From NCBI GenBank assembly GCA_910589385.1, contig CAJUTU010000037.1:1-35162 (forward strand): a DNA stretch of 35,162 nt, written 5' to 3'. Within the stretch, counting starts at the first letter, position 1; the number at the start of each line of letters is the position of its first letter. The notes under the pieces were generated by a model that did not search any database, was not told the origin of the DNA, and saw only the letters and a program-made list of their open reading frames with translations. The translations under genes and the position numbers were made by a program. The stretch comes from an uncultured Lachnospiraceae bacterium (GTDB lineage: Bacteria > Bacillota > Clostridia > Lachnospirales > Lachnospiraceae). Shown one piece after another: positions 1 through 8,664 of this stretch.

Positions 1-47
1 TATCATTCATTAAAATACTGTCTTTAAAGGATCATTTATCAAGAGTA

Positions 48-102
48 AGCCAATCAGATTTAGGATTGGCTTCATAAAACAACTAGTTTCACGGATTTAG
101 GT
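48..102 (+). repeat. Left copy of 55-bp terminal inverted repeat
   Basis: This segment matches the reverse complement of 35108-35162 at 52 of 55 positions; the three differences are all transitions. It contains a 9-bp stem (47-55 with 64-72) around an 8-nt loop. Read on the plus strand from 64 it encodes DWLHKTTSFTDLG, closely similar to DWLHKTTNFTDSG at the start of the PD-(D/E)XK fragment at the right end. It is therefore a scrap of the same gene family. Similarity stops at about 102, next to the stop codon of the HD-GYP gene. Confidence 0.85.
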
Positions 103-1443
103 ATTATTGATATCTGCTACTGCATCTTCATGGATCAACTGGACCATTACCTTTACATACTCTTCACTCAGCTGTGTTCCTGCAGAGCGCTCCAGTTCAG
201 CTTCTACTTTCTCAATAGGCATCTGTTTCCGATAAGGCCGGGTCGAATACATCGCGTCAAACGTATCCGCCACTGCAATGATCTGCGCAATCTCAGGAAT
301 TTCATTCCCTTCCTTTCCATAAGGATAGCCCCGCCCATCCATACGTTCGTGGTGGTACTGAGCGCCGATCGCCAGTTCCGGGGCAATCTGGATTTCCTTC
401 AAGATCTCGCTTCCGTTACTTGTGTGCTTCTTGATCACATTGTATTCATCATCGTCCAGACGGCCGGCTTTATTCAAGATGTCATCTGGGACGGTAATCT
501 TTCCAATATCATGGAGCAGGCCGATATTATACACTGCTTCTGCTTCTTTGTCATTGAATCCGGCCTTTTTTGCAATCAGTTTTGCATACTTTGCCACTCT
601 CATAGAATGGCCGTTCGTATATTTATCTTTAATGTCAATACTCCTGGCAAAAGCATGGATAATCTGATTGATAAACGTCTGGTTCTCTTTCTGTTTTTTC
701 ATATTGTTGATGATGATCATCGCGATCGTGATCAAACTCTGCACGATCAGCACGACAAACAATATCGACTGGATCGTCATGATCCGTTTCATTTTTATCA
801 TGCTGGCCTGCTGCTTCTCACGCATGCTGCCGATCACACCATCCAGAAAGCCGGAAACATCTGTCTCGATCTCCTCTCTGGCATGATGGTAGTCTTCATC
901 AAAAACCATGAGAATAGCCTTATCAGCCATCTTCTCTGAACTCAGCCCCTGATCCTCTGCCGTAAGCTGAATCTCCTGTACTTCCTGCGGAAAATCAGCA
1001 ATGTCACCTCCCTGCGCTTCTGCGACCAGCCGCATCGCATAAATCTCTGTCTCCATCAGCTTATTGGACCGGTCTAACGCTTTCTGCAGGGCACTGATCG
1101 CCTCCTCGTCAGCAAATTCCCTCAGATTTTCCAATGCATTCTCCCGTCTCCGGGTCACATGGACTTCTGCAAAGTAAGCCTCTACATGCTCCATCTCTCC
1201 ATCCACTACAAAGTGATGTACCTGATCCGTAAGATGGCCGGAGGCATCTGACAATTGCTGCCCATCTTCTGTACAGGAAATATAATCGTCCATGGCAGAA
1301 CTCATAGCCTCATACTGACGTGATACCAGAACCATACTGTAGATCAAAACAGCGTACAAGATACAGGCAATAACGACCATGATAATATTTATAATATCCA
1401 TCTTCGTTTCTCTTGTCAGTTGTTTTCTTTCCTGTTTTGTCAT
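97..1443 (-). CDS. Membrane-anchored HD-GYP domain protein (putative c-di-GMP phosphodiesterase)
   Basis: A 448-aa protein. Two membrane segments (about residues 16-41 and 222-246) flank a mostly helical extracytoplasmic sensor-like region that resembles a four-helix-bundle module. The cytoplasmic C-terminal half is an HD-GYP domain: the HD pair is near residues 311-312 in LLHDIGK, followed by HHERMDGRGYP near 364-374. HD-GYP proteins of this class hydrolyse cyclic di-GMP, but activity is inferred. The ATG at 1443 was chosen because GGAGG lies 9 nt upstream; an in-frame extension to 1524 has no comparable site. It is the last minus-strand gene and has its own promoter at 1745-1773, giving a leader of about 295 nt. 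The stop codon abuts the left inverted repeat. Confidence 0.9.
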   Translation of the reverse strand: MTKQERKQLTRETKMDIINIIMVVIACILYAVLIYSMVLVSRQYEAMSSAMDDYISCTEDGQQLSDASGHLTDQVHHFVVDGEMEHVEAYFAEVHVTRRRENALENLREFADEEAISALQKALDRSNKLMETEIYAMRLVAEAQGGDIADFPQEVQEIQLTAEDQGLSSEKMADKAILMVFDEDYHHAREEIETDVSGFLDGVIGSMREKQQASMIKMKRIMTIQSILFVVLIVQSLITIAMIIINNMKKQKENQTFINQIIHAFARSIDIKDKYTNGHSMRVAKYAKLIAKKAGFNDKEAEAVYNIGLLHDIGKITVPDDILNKAGRLDDDEYNVIKKHTSNGSEILKEIQIAPELAIGAQYHHERMDGRGYPYGKEGNEIPEIAQIIAVADTFDAMYSTRPYRKQMPIEKVEAELERSAGTQLSEEYVKVMVQLIHEDAVADINNT

Positions 1444-1573
1444 TTGCTTTTTCCTCCATTTCTCCCTTGAGTGCTCTCGAAAAGCCAGCCATAAAGATGG
1501 ATACAAAGGACTTTCCGGGAACATTCCCCCTAAAGCCTCGGAAATGAAGTCAGAATTTTTCTACTTATAAGAA

Positions 1574-1601
1574 AATAGTGTGGTATCTATACCACACTAT
1601 T
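1574..1601 (-). terminator. Perfect 13-bp hairpin in the HD-GYP leader (terminator or operator)
   Basis: AATAGTGTGGTAT is repeated as its exact reverse complement with only 2 nt between the arms. Read on the minus strand, the hairpin is followed by TTTTCTT, so it can act as an intrinsic terminator. It lies about 130 nt upstream of the HD-GYP start and about 140 nt downstream of that gene's predicted transcription start. It could attenuate that gene, end readthrough from the ABC operon, or be a protein-binding palindrome. The rest of 1602-1744 contains no gene that I can support. Confidence 0.6.
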
Positions 1602-1744
1602 CGAACATTCACTCCGGCCTGCCACAATTTTTGAAGCCCGCCATTTCAAATCTAGTTATTGTCCCAAATGTCTTATTATGACGCATCCTCAGTGTTTACA
1701 AAAGTACCTTTTTACAAATCCGTATATCTTTTCTATTGATTCAT

Positions 1745-1773
1745 AGTATACCATAAAAACACTGATCTTACAA
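1745..1773 (-). promoter_or_regulatory. Predicted sigma-70-type promoter of the HD-GYP gene
   Basis: On the minus strand there is a -35 TTGTAA (1768-1773), a 17-nt spacer and a -10 TATACT (1745-1750) preceded by TGG, an extended -10. It sits between the end of the permease gene (1836) and the HD-GYP gene, so the latter can be transcribed separately from the sugar transporter operon. Confidence 0.65.
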
Positions 1774-1835
1774 CAAATTTGAGCAATTTGATTCCAGGAT
1801 TTATTTCGTCAGATTATTTTTTCCTGCTTTCGGAT

Positions 1836-2699
1836 CTAGCCCTTTACAGCGCCGGATGTCATGCCTCTGATCATAAACTTGCTCAGGAACATATAGATCA
1901 CAAGCGTTGGTATGATCGTGATGGACATTGCCGCAAACAACGGACCCCAGTTCACCTCACCATGAGAGCCGTTGAACATGATCAATGCAGTCTGCAGCGT
2001 CCGCTTCTCCGCAAGGGAGATAAATGTCTGGGAATAGATCAGGTCATTCCAGGAAGACATAAACTGGAGGGTCAGGACCGTCATGATCGAGTTCATCATC
2101 AGCGGGAAGATGACCTTCACCAGCATCTGGTAGATCGTGCAGCCGTCAATCACGGCCGCTTCCATCATTTCATTTGGAATGGCAGTGAAGAATCCGGTAA
2201 ACAACATCACAGACAAGGGAAGGGACTGTGCCGTGTACAGCAGGATCAGACCGATACGGCTGTTGGTCAGGCCAATGTTATTGTAAATCGAAAACAACGG
2301 AATCAGCGCGACCTGAGCCGGGATCAGCAGGCCGAACGTAATATAAGCCGCAATCTTATTGCTGAGCTTCCACTGCATCTTTGCGATCGCAAAGGAAATC
2401 GGCAGTGCAGTCAGGATGATCAGGACCATGGAACCTGCGGTACAGACCACACTATTAATAAATGCTGTACCCATATTTCCGGTCGTCCACGCATCCACAT
2501 AGTTCTCAATTCCTGCACTGAATGACCCAGGCAGGGAAAATACGGAATTCAATGTAAACTCAGTCTGTGTCTTAAACGATGAAATCAAAAGCCAGATGAC
2601 CGGGTAAATGGAAATAATGAGCAGGAAAGCCAGTATAAGCAGGCAGACCGCCCTGCCGATGATCGCACCATAATAAACCTTTTGTTTTGGCTGTGTCAT
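1836..2699 (-). CDS. Carbohydrate ABC transporter permease, MalG/LacG-like (CUT1)
   Basis: A 287-aa inner-membrane permease with about six hydrophobic segments. It has the EAA loop (EAAVIDGC, about residue 190) that docks the ATPase, and the typical family ending MTSGAVKG. Family knowledge places it as the second permease of a CUT1 oligosaccharide importer. The ATG at 2699 is preceded by AGGGGGAG at a proper distance; the in-frame TTG at 2720 overlaps the upstream gene and was rejected. The upstream permease ends 17 nt before it. The stop codon is TAG, which matters because TAG also occurs inside several other reading frames of this window. No ATPase gene is present; these importers often share an MsmX-type ATPase encoded elsewhere. 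Confidence 0.95.
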   Translation of the reverse strand: MTQPKQKVYYGAIIGRAVCLLILAFLLIISIYPVIWLLISSFKTQTEFTLNSVFSLPGSFSAGIENYVDAWTTGNMGTAFINSVVCTAGSMVLIILTALPISFAIAKMQWKLSNKIAAYITFGLLIPAQVALIPLFSIYNNIGLTNSRIGLILLYTAQSLPLSVMLFTGFFTAIPNEMMEAAVIDGCTIYQMLVKVIFPLMMNSIMTVLTLQFMSSWNDLIYSQTFISLAEKRTLQTALIMFNGSHGEVNWGPLFAAMSITIIPTLVIYMFLSKFMIRGMTSGAVKG

Positions 2700-2716
2700 T
2701 CTTACTTCTCCCCCTT

Positions 2717-3598
2717 TCAATCTTTCTGTGCCAGCAGCTTATTCACAGCAACCGTAAAGATCGCACACTCAATCAGGATCAGGATCGCGATCACACTGGC
2801 ATAGCCAAACTGGCTGTAATTAAATGCATTGCTGTACATATACATGGACGGCATAGTCGTTACAATACCAGGGCCTCCGTTGGTCAATGCAACCGGGGAA
2901 TCATAAACCTTGAAGCAGGCTGTGATACACATTACCAGAGCCATACGGAAAATAGGCTTCAGCATAGGCATCTGTATCCTCGTAATGATCTGGAATACAT
3001 TGGCCCCGTCAATCCTTGCTGCTTCCACCGCATCCTCCGGCAGGTCGATGATACCGGAATAGAAGATCAATATGTACATCCCCAACGCTTTCCAGATATC
3101 CATGATGATCAAAGCAGCCATAGCAGTGGACGGATCTCCTGTCCAGGCCTTGACCAGATTGTCAATCCCCAGCATATCGAAAATGCTGTTCAACAGACCA
3201 TACTGCGGAGTGATGGCATACATTTTCAGCCACAGCTGTGCACTTGCTACACCTGGGAGGACAACCGGGATGAACAAAAGGGTACGCACCAGGTTCCGAT
3301 GCTCCCGCACGCCAAAGTTGATGACCATCGCAATGATAAAACCAAGTACGATCTGTCCGCCTCCTACGGTGACTACATAAATAATATTATTTTTGAAAGT
3401 TGTCCAGAGCTGTGCGTCCTGGAAAATCTTCAGATAATTCGCTGCTCCGGCAAATGTAAAGTTGACGCCGGGCGTCCCTGTAAAAAATGTATACACCAGA
3501 GACCAGATGATCGGTATAAAGACTAATATTGTAAAAAGCAGCAGCGCGGGAATCGTAAACAGCGCCAGCGCTTTTTTATCTCCCAAAACTTTACTCAT
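2717..3598 (-). CDS. Carbohydrate ABC transporter permease, MalF/LacF-like (CUT1)
   Basis: A 293-aa membrane protein, first permease of the importer. It has six hydrophobic segments and the EAA motif EAARIDGANVFQ near residue 195. The start at 3598 has AAGGAG 7-8 nt upstream. It lies 27 nt after the binding-protein gene and 17 nt before the second permease, so the three genes form one transcription unit. The substrate cannot be read from the sequence; a context of alpha-galactosidase-type genes suggests an oligosaccharide. Confidence 0.95.
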   Translation of the reverse strand: MSKVLGDKKALALFTIPALLLFTILVFIPIIWSLVYTFFTGTPGVNFTFAGAANYLKIFQDAQLWTTFKNNIIYVVTVGGGQIVLGFIIAMVINFGVREHRNLVRTLLFIPVVLPGVASAQLWLKMYAITPQYGLLNSIFDMLGIDNLVKAWTGDPSTAMAALIIMDIWKALGMYILIFYSGIIDLPEDAVEAARIDGANVFQIITRIQMPMLKPIFRMALVMCITACFKVYDSPVALTNGGPGIVTTMPSMYMYSNAFNYSQFGYASVIAILILIECAIFTVAVNKLLAQKD

Positions 3599-3625
3599 AT
3601 CCTGTTTCTCCTTTTTATGATCTGG

Positions 3626-4954
3626 TTACTGGGCAGATGCCATTGCCGCATCCATTGCCTCTCCATATGCTTCTGGAGTAATCTGGTTCAGGATCAGCAT
3701 CTGCGCATTGGAATACTCCGCATCCTGCACGCTGGTCACCATTGCATATTCCGGCCATACGCCAGATCCTGTCTGCTTTTCCTGTGCTTCCAGCACAATG
3801 TTTGTATAATAGTCAACTTCCGGCTCGCTGCTCAGAGTATATGCGGTTAGACGTCCCTGGAGTTCCATAGCCACATCGCCGTAATTCTGGAGCAGATACG
3901 CCATCCATGCACCCTCTGCTTCGTCATAAGCGCCGGAGTTGAAGCACCAGTACATCCCATAGCTTGTGGTAAAGGTATTTGCCTCACCCTTGCCGCCGTC
4001 TACGGTCGGGAATGCGAACAGCCCTACGTTTTCGCCAATCTGGTTTTCCTCGGAATTCAAGTTGGAGGTGAACCAGCTTCCATTGTAGTACATCGCTGCT
4101 TTGCCGCTTAAGAACAGGGAATTTGCCGTGTTGGTATCTACTGTGGTCACGCCTTGTCCAAAGTAACCTTTTCCGCCCATTTCTGCAAGCCAGGAATATG
4201 CCTGGATAAATGTATCATCCCCCCAGGAAAGGTCTCCGTTATTTGCATCTACAATTGCTTCCACGCCGCCTGCCATGGTTGCATAAGAACCAATCAGACG
4301 GGTGATCGGCCATTTCTCTTTTCCAGGGCAGACCATCGGCTGGACATCATTTTCCAGAAGTGTTTCGCACACATCCATAAAATCATCTATCGTCTCCGGA
4401 ACTTCCAGGCCGTATTTGTCAAAAATCTCTGTGTTGTACCAGATTCCCTCTATAGACTGGTCACAGGGAAGGACATACAGCCCGTCCTGCTTGGTCAGAT
4501 CCAGCAGCGCCAAACGCTTTTCTTCAGCCAGGGCATCTTTTGCATCAAAATCATCCATCACCTCATCAATGCTCTTAAGCCACCCCTGGCCTACATATGT
4601 CTCTATGTACTCCTGAGTACCGGTACAGAACACATCGGGCAGGTCGCTGCTTGCAGCCAGGACGCTCAGCTTCTGGTTCATACTGTCCTGGGCAACCACT
4701 TCCAATTGAAGGTTGATCGGTGTCTCCGGATCCGTTTCATTGTAGCGGTTGGTCGCCTCTACCAGAATCTGTGTATTGTCGCTGTTCTCATCCCAGCAGG
4801 TCAGTACGCTGACGGTTTTTGAGCCTTCTGGAGCGTCCTTTTCCGTATCAGAAGCGCCGTCAGACGAATTGCCGGAGCCAGAGCTGCCGCAGCCGACAAG
4901 GCCTGCAGCCATTGCTGCCACCAGAATCATACTCATCACTTTTTTCGATTTCAT
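3626..4954 (-). CDS. Sugar-binding lipoprotein of the ABC importer (family 1 solute-binding protein)
   Basis: A 442-aa secreted lipoprotein. The N-terminus has a Lys-rich head, a hydrophobic stretch and the lipobox LVGC with Cys22 as the lipidated residue, followed by a Ser/Gly-rich linker. The body is aromatic-rich and typical of extracellular solute-binding proteins that capture oligosaccharides. The start at 4954 has AGGAGG at ideal spacing. It is the first gene of the transporter unit, with a promoter at 4985-5013, and follows the response regulator that probably controls it. This is the classical YesMN-plus-ABC arrangement of clostridia. Confidence 0.95.
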   Translation of the reverse strand: MKSKKVMSMILVAAMAAGLVGCGSSGSGNSSDGASDTEKDAPEGSKTVSVLTCWDENSDNTQILVEATNRYNETDPETPINLQLEVVAQDSMNQKLSVLAASSDLPDVFCTGTQEYIETYVGQGWLKSIDEVMDDFDAKDALAEEKRLALLDLTKQDGLYVLPCDQSIEGIWYNTEIFDKYGLEVPETIDDFMDVCETLLENDVQPMVCPGKEKWPITRLIGSYATMAGGVEAIVDANNGDLSWGDDTFIQAYSWLAEMGGKGYFGQGVTTVDTNTANSLFLSGKAAMYYNGSWFTSNLNSEENQIGENVGLFAFPTVDGGKGEANTFTTSYGMYWCFNSGAYDEAEGAWMAYLLQNYGDVAMELQGRLTAYTLSSEPEVDYYTNIVLEAQEKQTGSGVWPEYAMVTSVQDAEYSNAQMLILNQITPEAYGEAMDAAMASAQ

Positions 4955-4984
4955 ATTTTCTCCTCCTATCGTTTCGATATATTC

Positions 4985-5013
4985 AGTATAAATTGGGGGA
5001 TGATTTTTGTAAA
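4985..5013 (-). promoter_or_regulatory. Promoter of the sugar ABC transporter operon
   Basis: On the minus strand: -35 TTTACA (5008-5013), a 17-nt spacer and -10 TATACT (4985-4990). The flanking segment 4990-5040 carries several C-runs on this strand (CCCCC, CCCCC, CCCC) that could form the binding site of the adjacent AraC-type response regulator; this last point is inference. Confidence 0.7.
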
Positions 5014-5067
5014 ACCGGGGGAATTTATGATTCGGGGTGGTTTTTTTATGGTCGCCTCATATATCAT

Positions 5068-6627
5068 TTAGGGTGTGCCCATGGTTTTCTTTTTATACGC
5101 ATCTAATGTCATGCCGGCATAGTTCTTGAACTGTGTGCTGAAATGTTTATAGTCATAGTAGCCTACCATCTCACAGACTTGTTTTGCCTTATACCCCTGC
5201 CGGATATACTCCATCGCTTTTTCCATCCTGACCCTGGTCAGGTAACGGATATACGTGATGCCCTCTTCCTGCTTAAACAGCATGCTCAAATAGGTGGGAC
5301 TCATATGGATCTGTTCCGCCACCATATCCAGCGTAACCCCTTCTTGAAAATGCTGTTCAATATAATTTTTCGCGGTCCGGATTGCCTTATTTTTCCCGTC
5401 TGTCTCCTGGGCTGCCGCACTTTCCAATATGAAGTCTGTTTTTTCCATCACCCAGGCAGTCATTTCATCTGCAGAAAACCTGCGCAGATCCGGGGTAAAG
5501 CCCAGATCCAGGTCGTGGGGCCGGGTCTTGTCCATCTCGTCAAGAAGATTTTTCAACGAAAATAAGAGCTCCATACATTTCTGTTTGAACAGCTCCGGCA
5601 TCAGATCCATCTGTTTGAGATGATCCAGATATTCTTTTACCTGCTCCCGGCACAATCCGAGCTGTCCTGTACGGAAGTTAAAGCTGATGGAGTTCTGGTT
5701 TTTATTCAAGTCACGGGGAATCGAGGTCGCATACTCCACCTCGTCAAAACTGACCACATCCGCGGATTCCAGATAACGGGCATAGCGTATGGCATCTTCC
5801 GCTTCCACAAACGCATTCCGGATCCCATAAAAATTCTCATGGATCCTGCTGATGCCCACATAACATTCAATCCCTTCCTCCTCCAGCCTCTGCATCCCAC
5901 GTTCTGCCTCTGCCCGGAAAGGGAACGGCTCCTTCTCAAAGCTGAAATATGCCAGGACAAGGCTTTCATATTCAGAAAAGGAATAAATTTCAATGTGGTA
6001 TTCCTGAACCAGCTCAAATACAAGCTGCTGTATGATACAGCGGTATTCGTCTATACTCTGGGTCTTTCTGCAGGCTGCCTTCATCACGCAGACAGAGTCT
6101 GCATATTCCAGTTCCGGATTCTGCTCCAGCACTTTTTTCAGATTCCGCTCCTCATCCCAGGGCTGTTCGTAGACTTCACGGAGAGAGCGCTCCACATAAG
6201 TCTTTTCCGCCTTTTTCATATTCCGGGTCATCCGGGCATAGTTCTGACGGTAATTGTAGATCTGGACAGCCTTATCCAGAACCTCCCTCAGCTTTTCAAT
6301 GGTGATCGGTTTTTCCAAGTAATCAATGACGCCAAGGCCAAGCGCTTCTTTGACATACTGGAACTCATTGTAACCGCTGAAAATAATATATACGGTGTCC
6401 GGCAGAGTCTCCTTTGCCTTACGGATCAGCTCCAGGCCGGACAATCCGGGCATACGGATATCTGTCAGGACAATATCAGGCCTTTGTGTAAGAACCGTTT
6501 TCAGGCCGTCCAGGCCATTGTCCGCCACACCGGCTAAATCTACATCTTTTTCTTTTTTCAAAATAGCTTTGATTCCGTTGAGCACGATCCTTTCATCATC
6601 AATCAGGACAATCTTTAATTTTTCCAT
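5068..6627 (-). CDS. YesN-type response regulator (receiver plus AraC HTH)
   Basis: A 519-aa protein. The N-terminal receiver domain (residues 1-120) has the acidic pair at 10-11, phospho-acceptor Asp56 in LTDIRMPG and the conserved Lys of EKP near 107. A long middle region follows, and residues about 419-515 form a two-HTH AraC DNA-binding domain. Proteins of this build activate sugar transporter operons after phosphorylation by a YesM kinase. It lies 38 nt downstream of that kinase gene and directly upstream of the ABC operon on the same strand. A GAGGAA site precedes the ATG at 6627. No anomaly is visible. Confidence 0.95.
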   Translation of the reverse strand: MEKLKIVLIDDERIVLNGIKAILKKEKDVDLAGVADNGLDGLKTVLTQRPDIVLTDIRMPGLSGLELIRKAKETLPDTVYIIFSGYNEFQYVKEALGLGVIDYLEKPITIEKLREVLDKAVQIYNYRQNYARMTRNMKKAEKTYVERSLREVYEQPWDEERNLKKVLEQNPELEYADSVCVMKAACRKTQSIDEYRCIIQQLVFELVQEYHIEIYSFSEYESLVLAYFSFEKEPFPFRAEAERGMQRLEEEGIECYVGISRIHENFYGIRNAFVEAEDAIRYARYLESADVVSFDEVEYATSIPRDLNKNQNSISFNFRTGQLGLCREQVKEYLDHLKQMDLMPELFKQKCMELLFSLKNLLDEMDKTRPHDLDLGFTPDLRRFSADEMTAWVMEKTDFILESAAAQETDGKNKAIRTAKNYIEQHFQEGVTLDMVAEQIHMSPTYLSMLFKQEEGITYIRYLTRVRMEKAMEYIRQGYKAKQVCEMVGYYDYKHFSTQFKNYAGMTLDAYKKKTMGTP

Positions 6628-6665
6628 AATTCCTCTGCCTCTCTGATCTTTTTCCTGTTACATCC

Positions 6666-8507
6666 TCATTGTTTACCGCTCTTGCTGTCAAGGCCGCCTT
6701 CCAGTGTATCCGTTTTGATTTTTTCCACAGGCAGGTAAAGCCGGATCTTCGTTCCATAGCCAGATCTGCTCTCCACCTCTATCTTGGCATTTTCGCCGTA
6801 ATGGAGCCGGACGCGTTCCATGACATTCTGCATGGCATAGCCTTTCTTCATATCTGCTGCGGCATCCATCCCCACGCCGTCATCCTCCACCGCGATCACA
6901 AGGGATCGGTCCTCTACCCTGCCGGAAATCTGCAGGCTGCCTGAATCCATCTTGGGCTCCAGCCCGTGATAGATCGCGTTTTCCACAAACGGCTGGATGA
7001 TCAGCTTGATGATCTTCCAGTCATAGACCTGTTCGTCTATCTGAAGCCGGGTCATAAATTTTCCGTCGAAACGGATATTCTGGATATACAGATAGTCTTC
7101 GATAAATTTCAGTTCCTCCCGGATACTGATGAGTTCCATGCCCTGGTTCAGGCTGATACGGAACACATCGGAAAGTGCCCGTGTAAGCTGTGCAATGTTC
7201 TCCTTATCCTCCACGATCGCCATCCAGTAGAGGGTGTCCAGCGTATTATAAAGAAAATGGGGATTGATCTGCGACTGCAGCAGTTCCAGCTCCGATGCCT
7301 GGCGGCGGATTTCCTCTTCCTGTACCTGTTCTTTCAATGCAATCCGCTCCTGGACCATCTTCTGGAATTCCTGCCCGATAATGCCCACCTCATCAGTCTG
7401 GTAAGAATGGTCAAAGTGATACCTGCCATCCCCCACCAGACGGATATCCTCCCTAAGCTGGTAGAGCGGACGGGTAATGTGATAGACCTGATGGATCGTG
7501 ACCGCCGCCATCACCAGCGTTGCCCCCATACCGAGAATGATGATCAACAGGCGGATCTGCTTTGCCTCCCGGAAAATATCGCTCTTGCGGACAATATGAA
7601 GCATTTCCCAGTTTTCAATCTGGCAGATATGATTCGTGACCTCATAATCCTGCTCTTTATTTTCCAGGATGTCAGCCAGGACAGCCTTTCCACTTTCTTT
7701 TTCACAGCCGCTTTGGTAAACAAGCCGGCGTTCCCCGCTTTGATGGTAAAAGATACCATATACATCCTCTTCCTCCGTATTTGACTTGAATACGGTATTC
7801 AATGCATCACACCTGATATTTAATACTAAAAGGCCGATTTTTTCTTGTTTGTCCAATGTATTGAGCACCTTGACACAGGAAAAAGTATCCTTATCATCCT
7901 TCAGGACATTATAGCCGATAAAAATTTCTTTCCCCTCTGCTCCCATTGCCTTCCAATACCAGTCTGTTTTCTGTATGCTCTCATAGTCCATATGATTCCT
8001 TACATCCATACTTTTTATCTTCGAATCTACATAAAATATCTTTCCCTCGTTATCAAACAGATACAGCGAGTCTATGTTTCCTACGCCATTTGCATAAATA
8101 TTCAGTTCATCTCCCAGAACCTGGAACAGACGGTTGTCCATGAAAATACCGTCCCCCTCCACGGATTTCCCACTGCGCAGTTCTCTCTGGACCACGCCAT
8201 TTTCCAGGATCAGCCGGGAAACATCCTTATAATAGGACAGCGTATGATCCATAATGACCTCCGCGGAATCCAAAATCTTATCATATGCTTTCCGGTTCCT
8301 TGTCTTTAGGACCTCACAGGTGTAGGTATAAATGCTGAATCCCAGAAGAAATGTCAGGATCAAAAGTATACAGCACTGAGAAAAAATCAGGCTGCCCCGG
8401 ATGGTCTTCATTTTCCGGGTTGTAGACGAATACCCCGGCAGCGGCTGCTGCCGGGGCAGATTGATATTTTGTAGTTTCTTTTTTATGGACATGCGGTTTA
8501 TTTTCAT
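6666..8507 (-). CDS. YesM-type sensor histidine kinase
   Basis: A 613-aa membrane kinase. Membrane segments at about residues 40-61 and 319-339 flank an extracytoplasmic sensor region. A HAMP linker follows, then the His_kinase domain with the phospho-acceptor His417 in NPHFLYNTL, and an ATPase domain with VENAIYHG and DDGVGM. I chose the ATG at 8507, which has AGGGAT just upstream and lies downstream of a promoter at 8605-8633. The frame stays open to 8702, but that extension would overlap the tail of the GH36-like pseudogene and the promoter. The kinase probably senses an extracellular sugar or the loaded binding protein and phosphorylates the following regulator. Confidence 0.93.
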   Translation of the reverse strand: MKINRMSIKKKLQNINLPRQQPLPGYSSTTRKMKTIRGSLIFSQCCILLILTFLLGFSIYTYTCEVLKTRNRKAYDKILDSAEVIMDHTLSYYKDVSRLILENGVVQRELRSGKSVEGDGIFMDNRLFQVLGDELNIYANGVGNIDSLYLFDNEGKIFYVDSKIKSMDVRNHMDYESIQKTDWYWKAMGAEGKEIFIGYNVLKDDKDTFSCVKVLNTLDKQEKIGLLVLNIRCDALNTVFKSNTEEEDVYGIFYHQSGERRLVYQSGCEKESGKAVLADILENKEQDYEVTNHICQIENWEMLHIVRKSDIFREAKQIRLLIIILGMGATLVMAAVTIHQVYHITRPLYQLREDIRLVGDGRYHFDHSYQTDEVGIIGQEFQKMVQERIALKEQVQEEEIRRQASELELLQSQINPHFLYNTLDTLYWMAIVEDKENIAQLTRALSDVFRISLNQGMELISIREELKFIEDYLYIQNIRFDGKFMTRLQIDEQVYDWKIIKLIIQPFVENAIYHGLEPKMDSGSLQISGRVEDRSLVIAVEDDGVGMDAAADMKKGYAMQNVMERVRLHYGENAKIEVESRSGYGTKIRLYLPVEKIKTDTLEGGLDSKSGKQ

Positions 8508-8604
8508 AACCATCCCTGCTTTCTCTGATATCATAAAGAAATATCCATCCTGCAGCGGCACATCCCCATAAGGATATCGAACAGATGCGGATAGTCTTTT
8601 TTCC

Positions 8605-8633
8605 ATGATAACTGGGATTCCAACTTTCGTCAA
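8605..8633 (-). promoter_or_regulatory. Promoter of the YesMN two-component genes
   Basis: On the minus strand: -35 TTGACG (8628-8633), 17-nt spacer, -10 TATCAT (8605-8610). It lies just after the GH36-like pseudogene and about 100 nt before the kinase start, so loss of the upstream genes need not silence the two-component system. Confidence 0.6.
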
Positions 8634-8664
8634 AGGGGGAATTCTTAAAAATGGGATGGGATTT

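Noticed and set aside
130..939. 269-aa plus-strand reading frame opposite the HD-GYP gene
   Set aside because: It is His/Phe-rich antisense of a well-supported gene, with no ribosome site or family match.
1602..1744. c-di-GMP class I riboswitch before the HD-GYP gene
   Set aside because: The conserved CACGCA and GACGCAAAGCC-type blocks are not visible; only the hairpin is.
1836..1838. General reassignment of TAG to an amino acid
   Set aside because: The MalG-like permease ends with TAG exactly at the family's usual C-terminus (SGAVKG), so TAG works as a stop here. Local suppression remains only a hypothesis.
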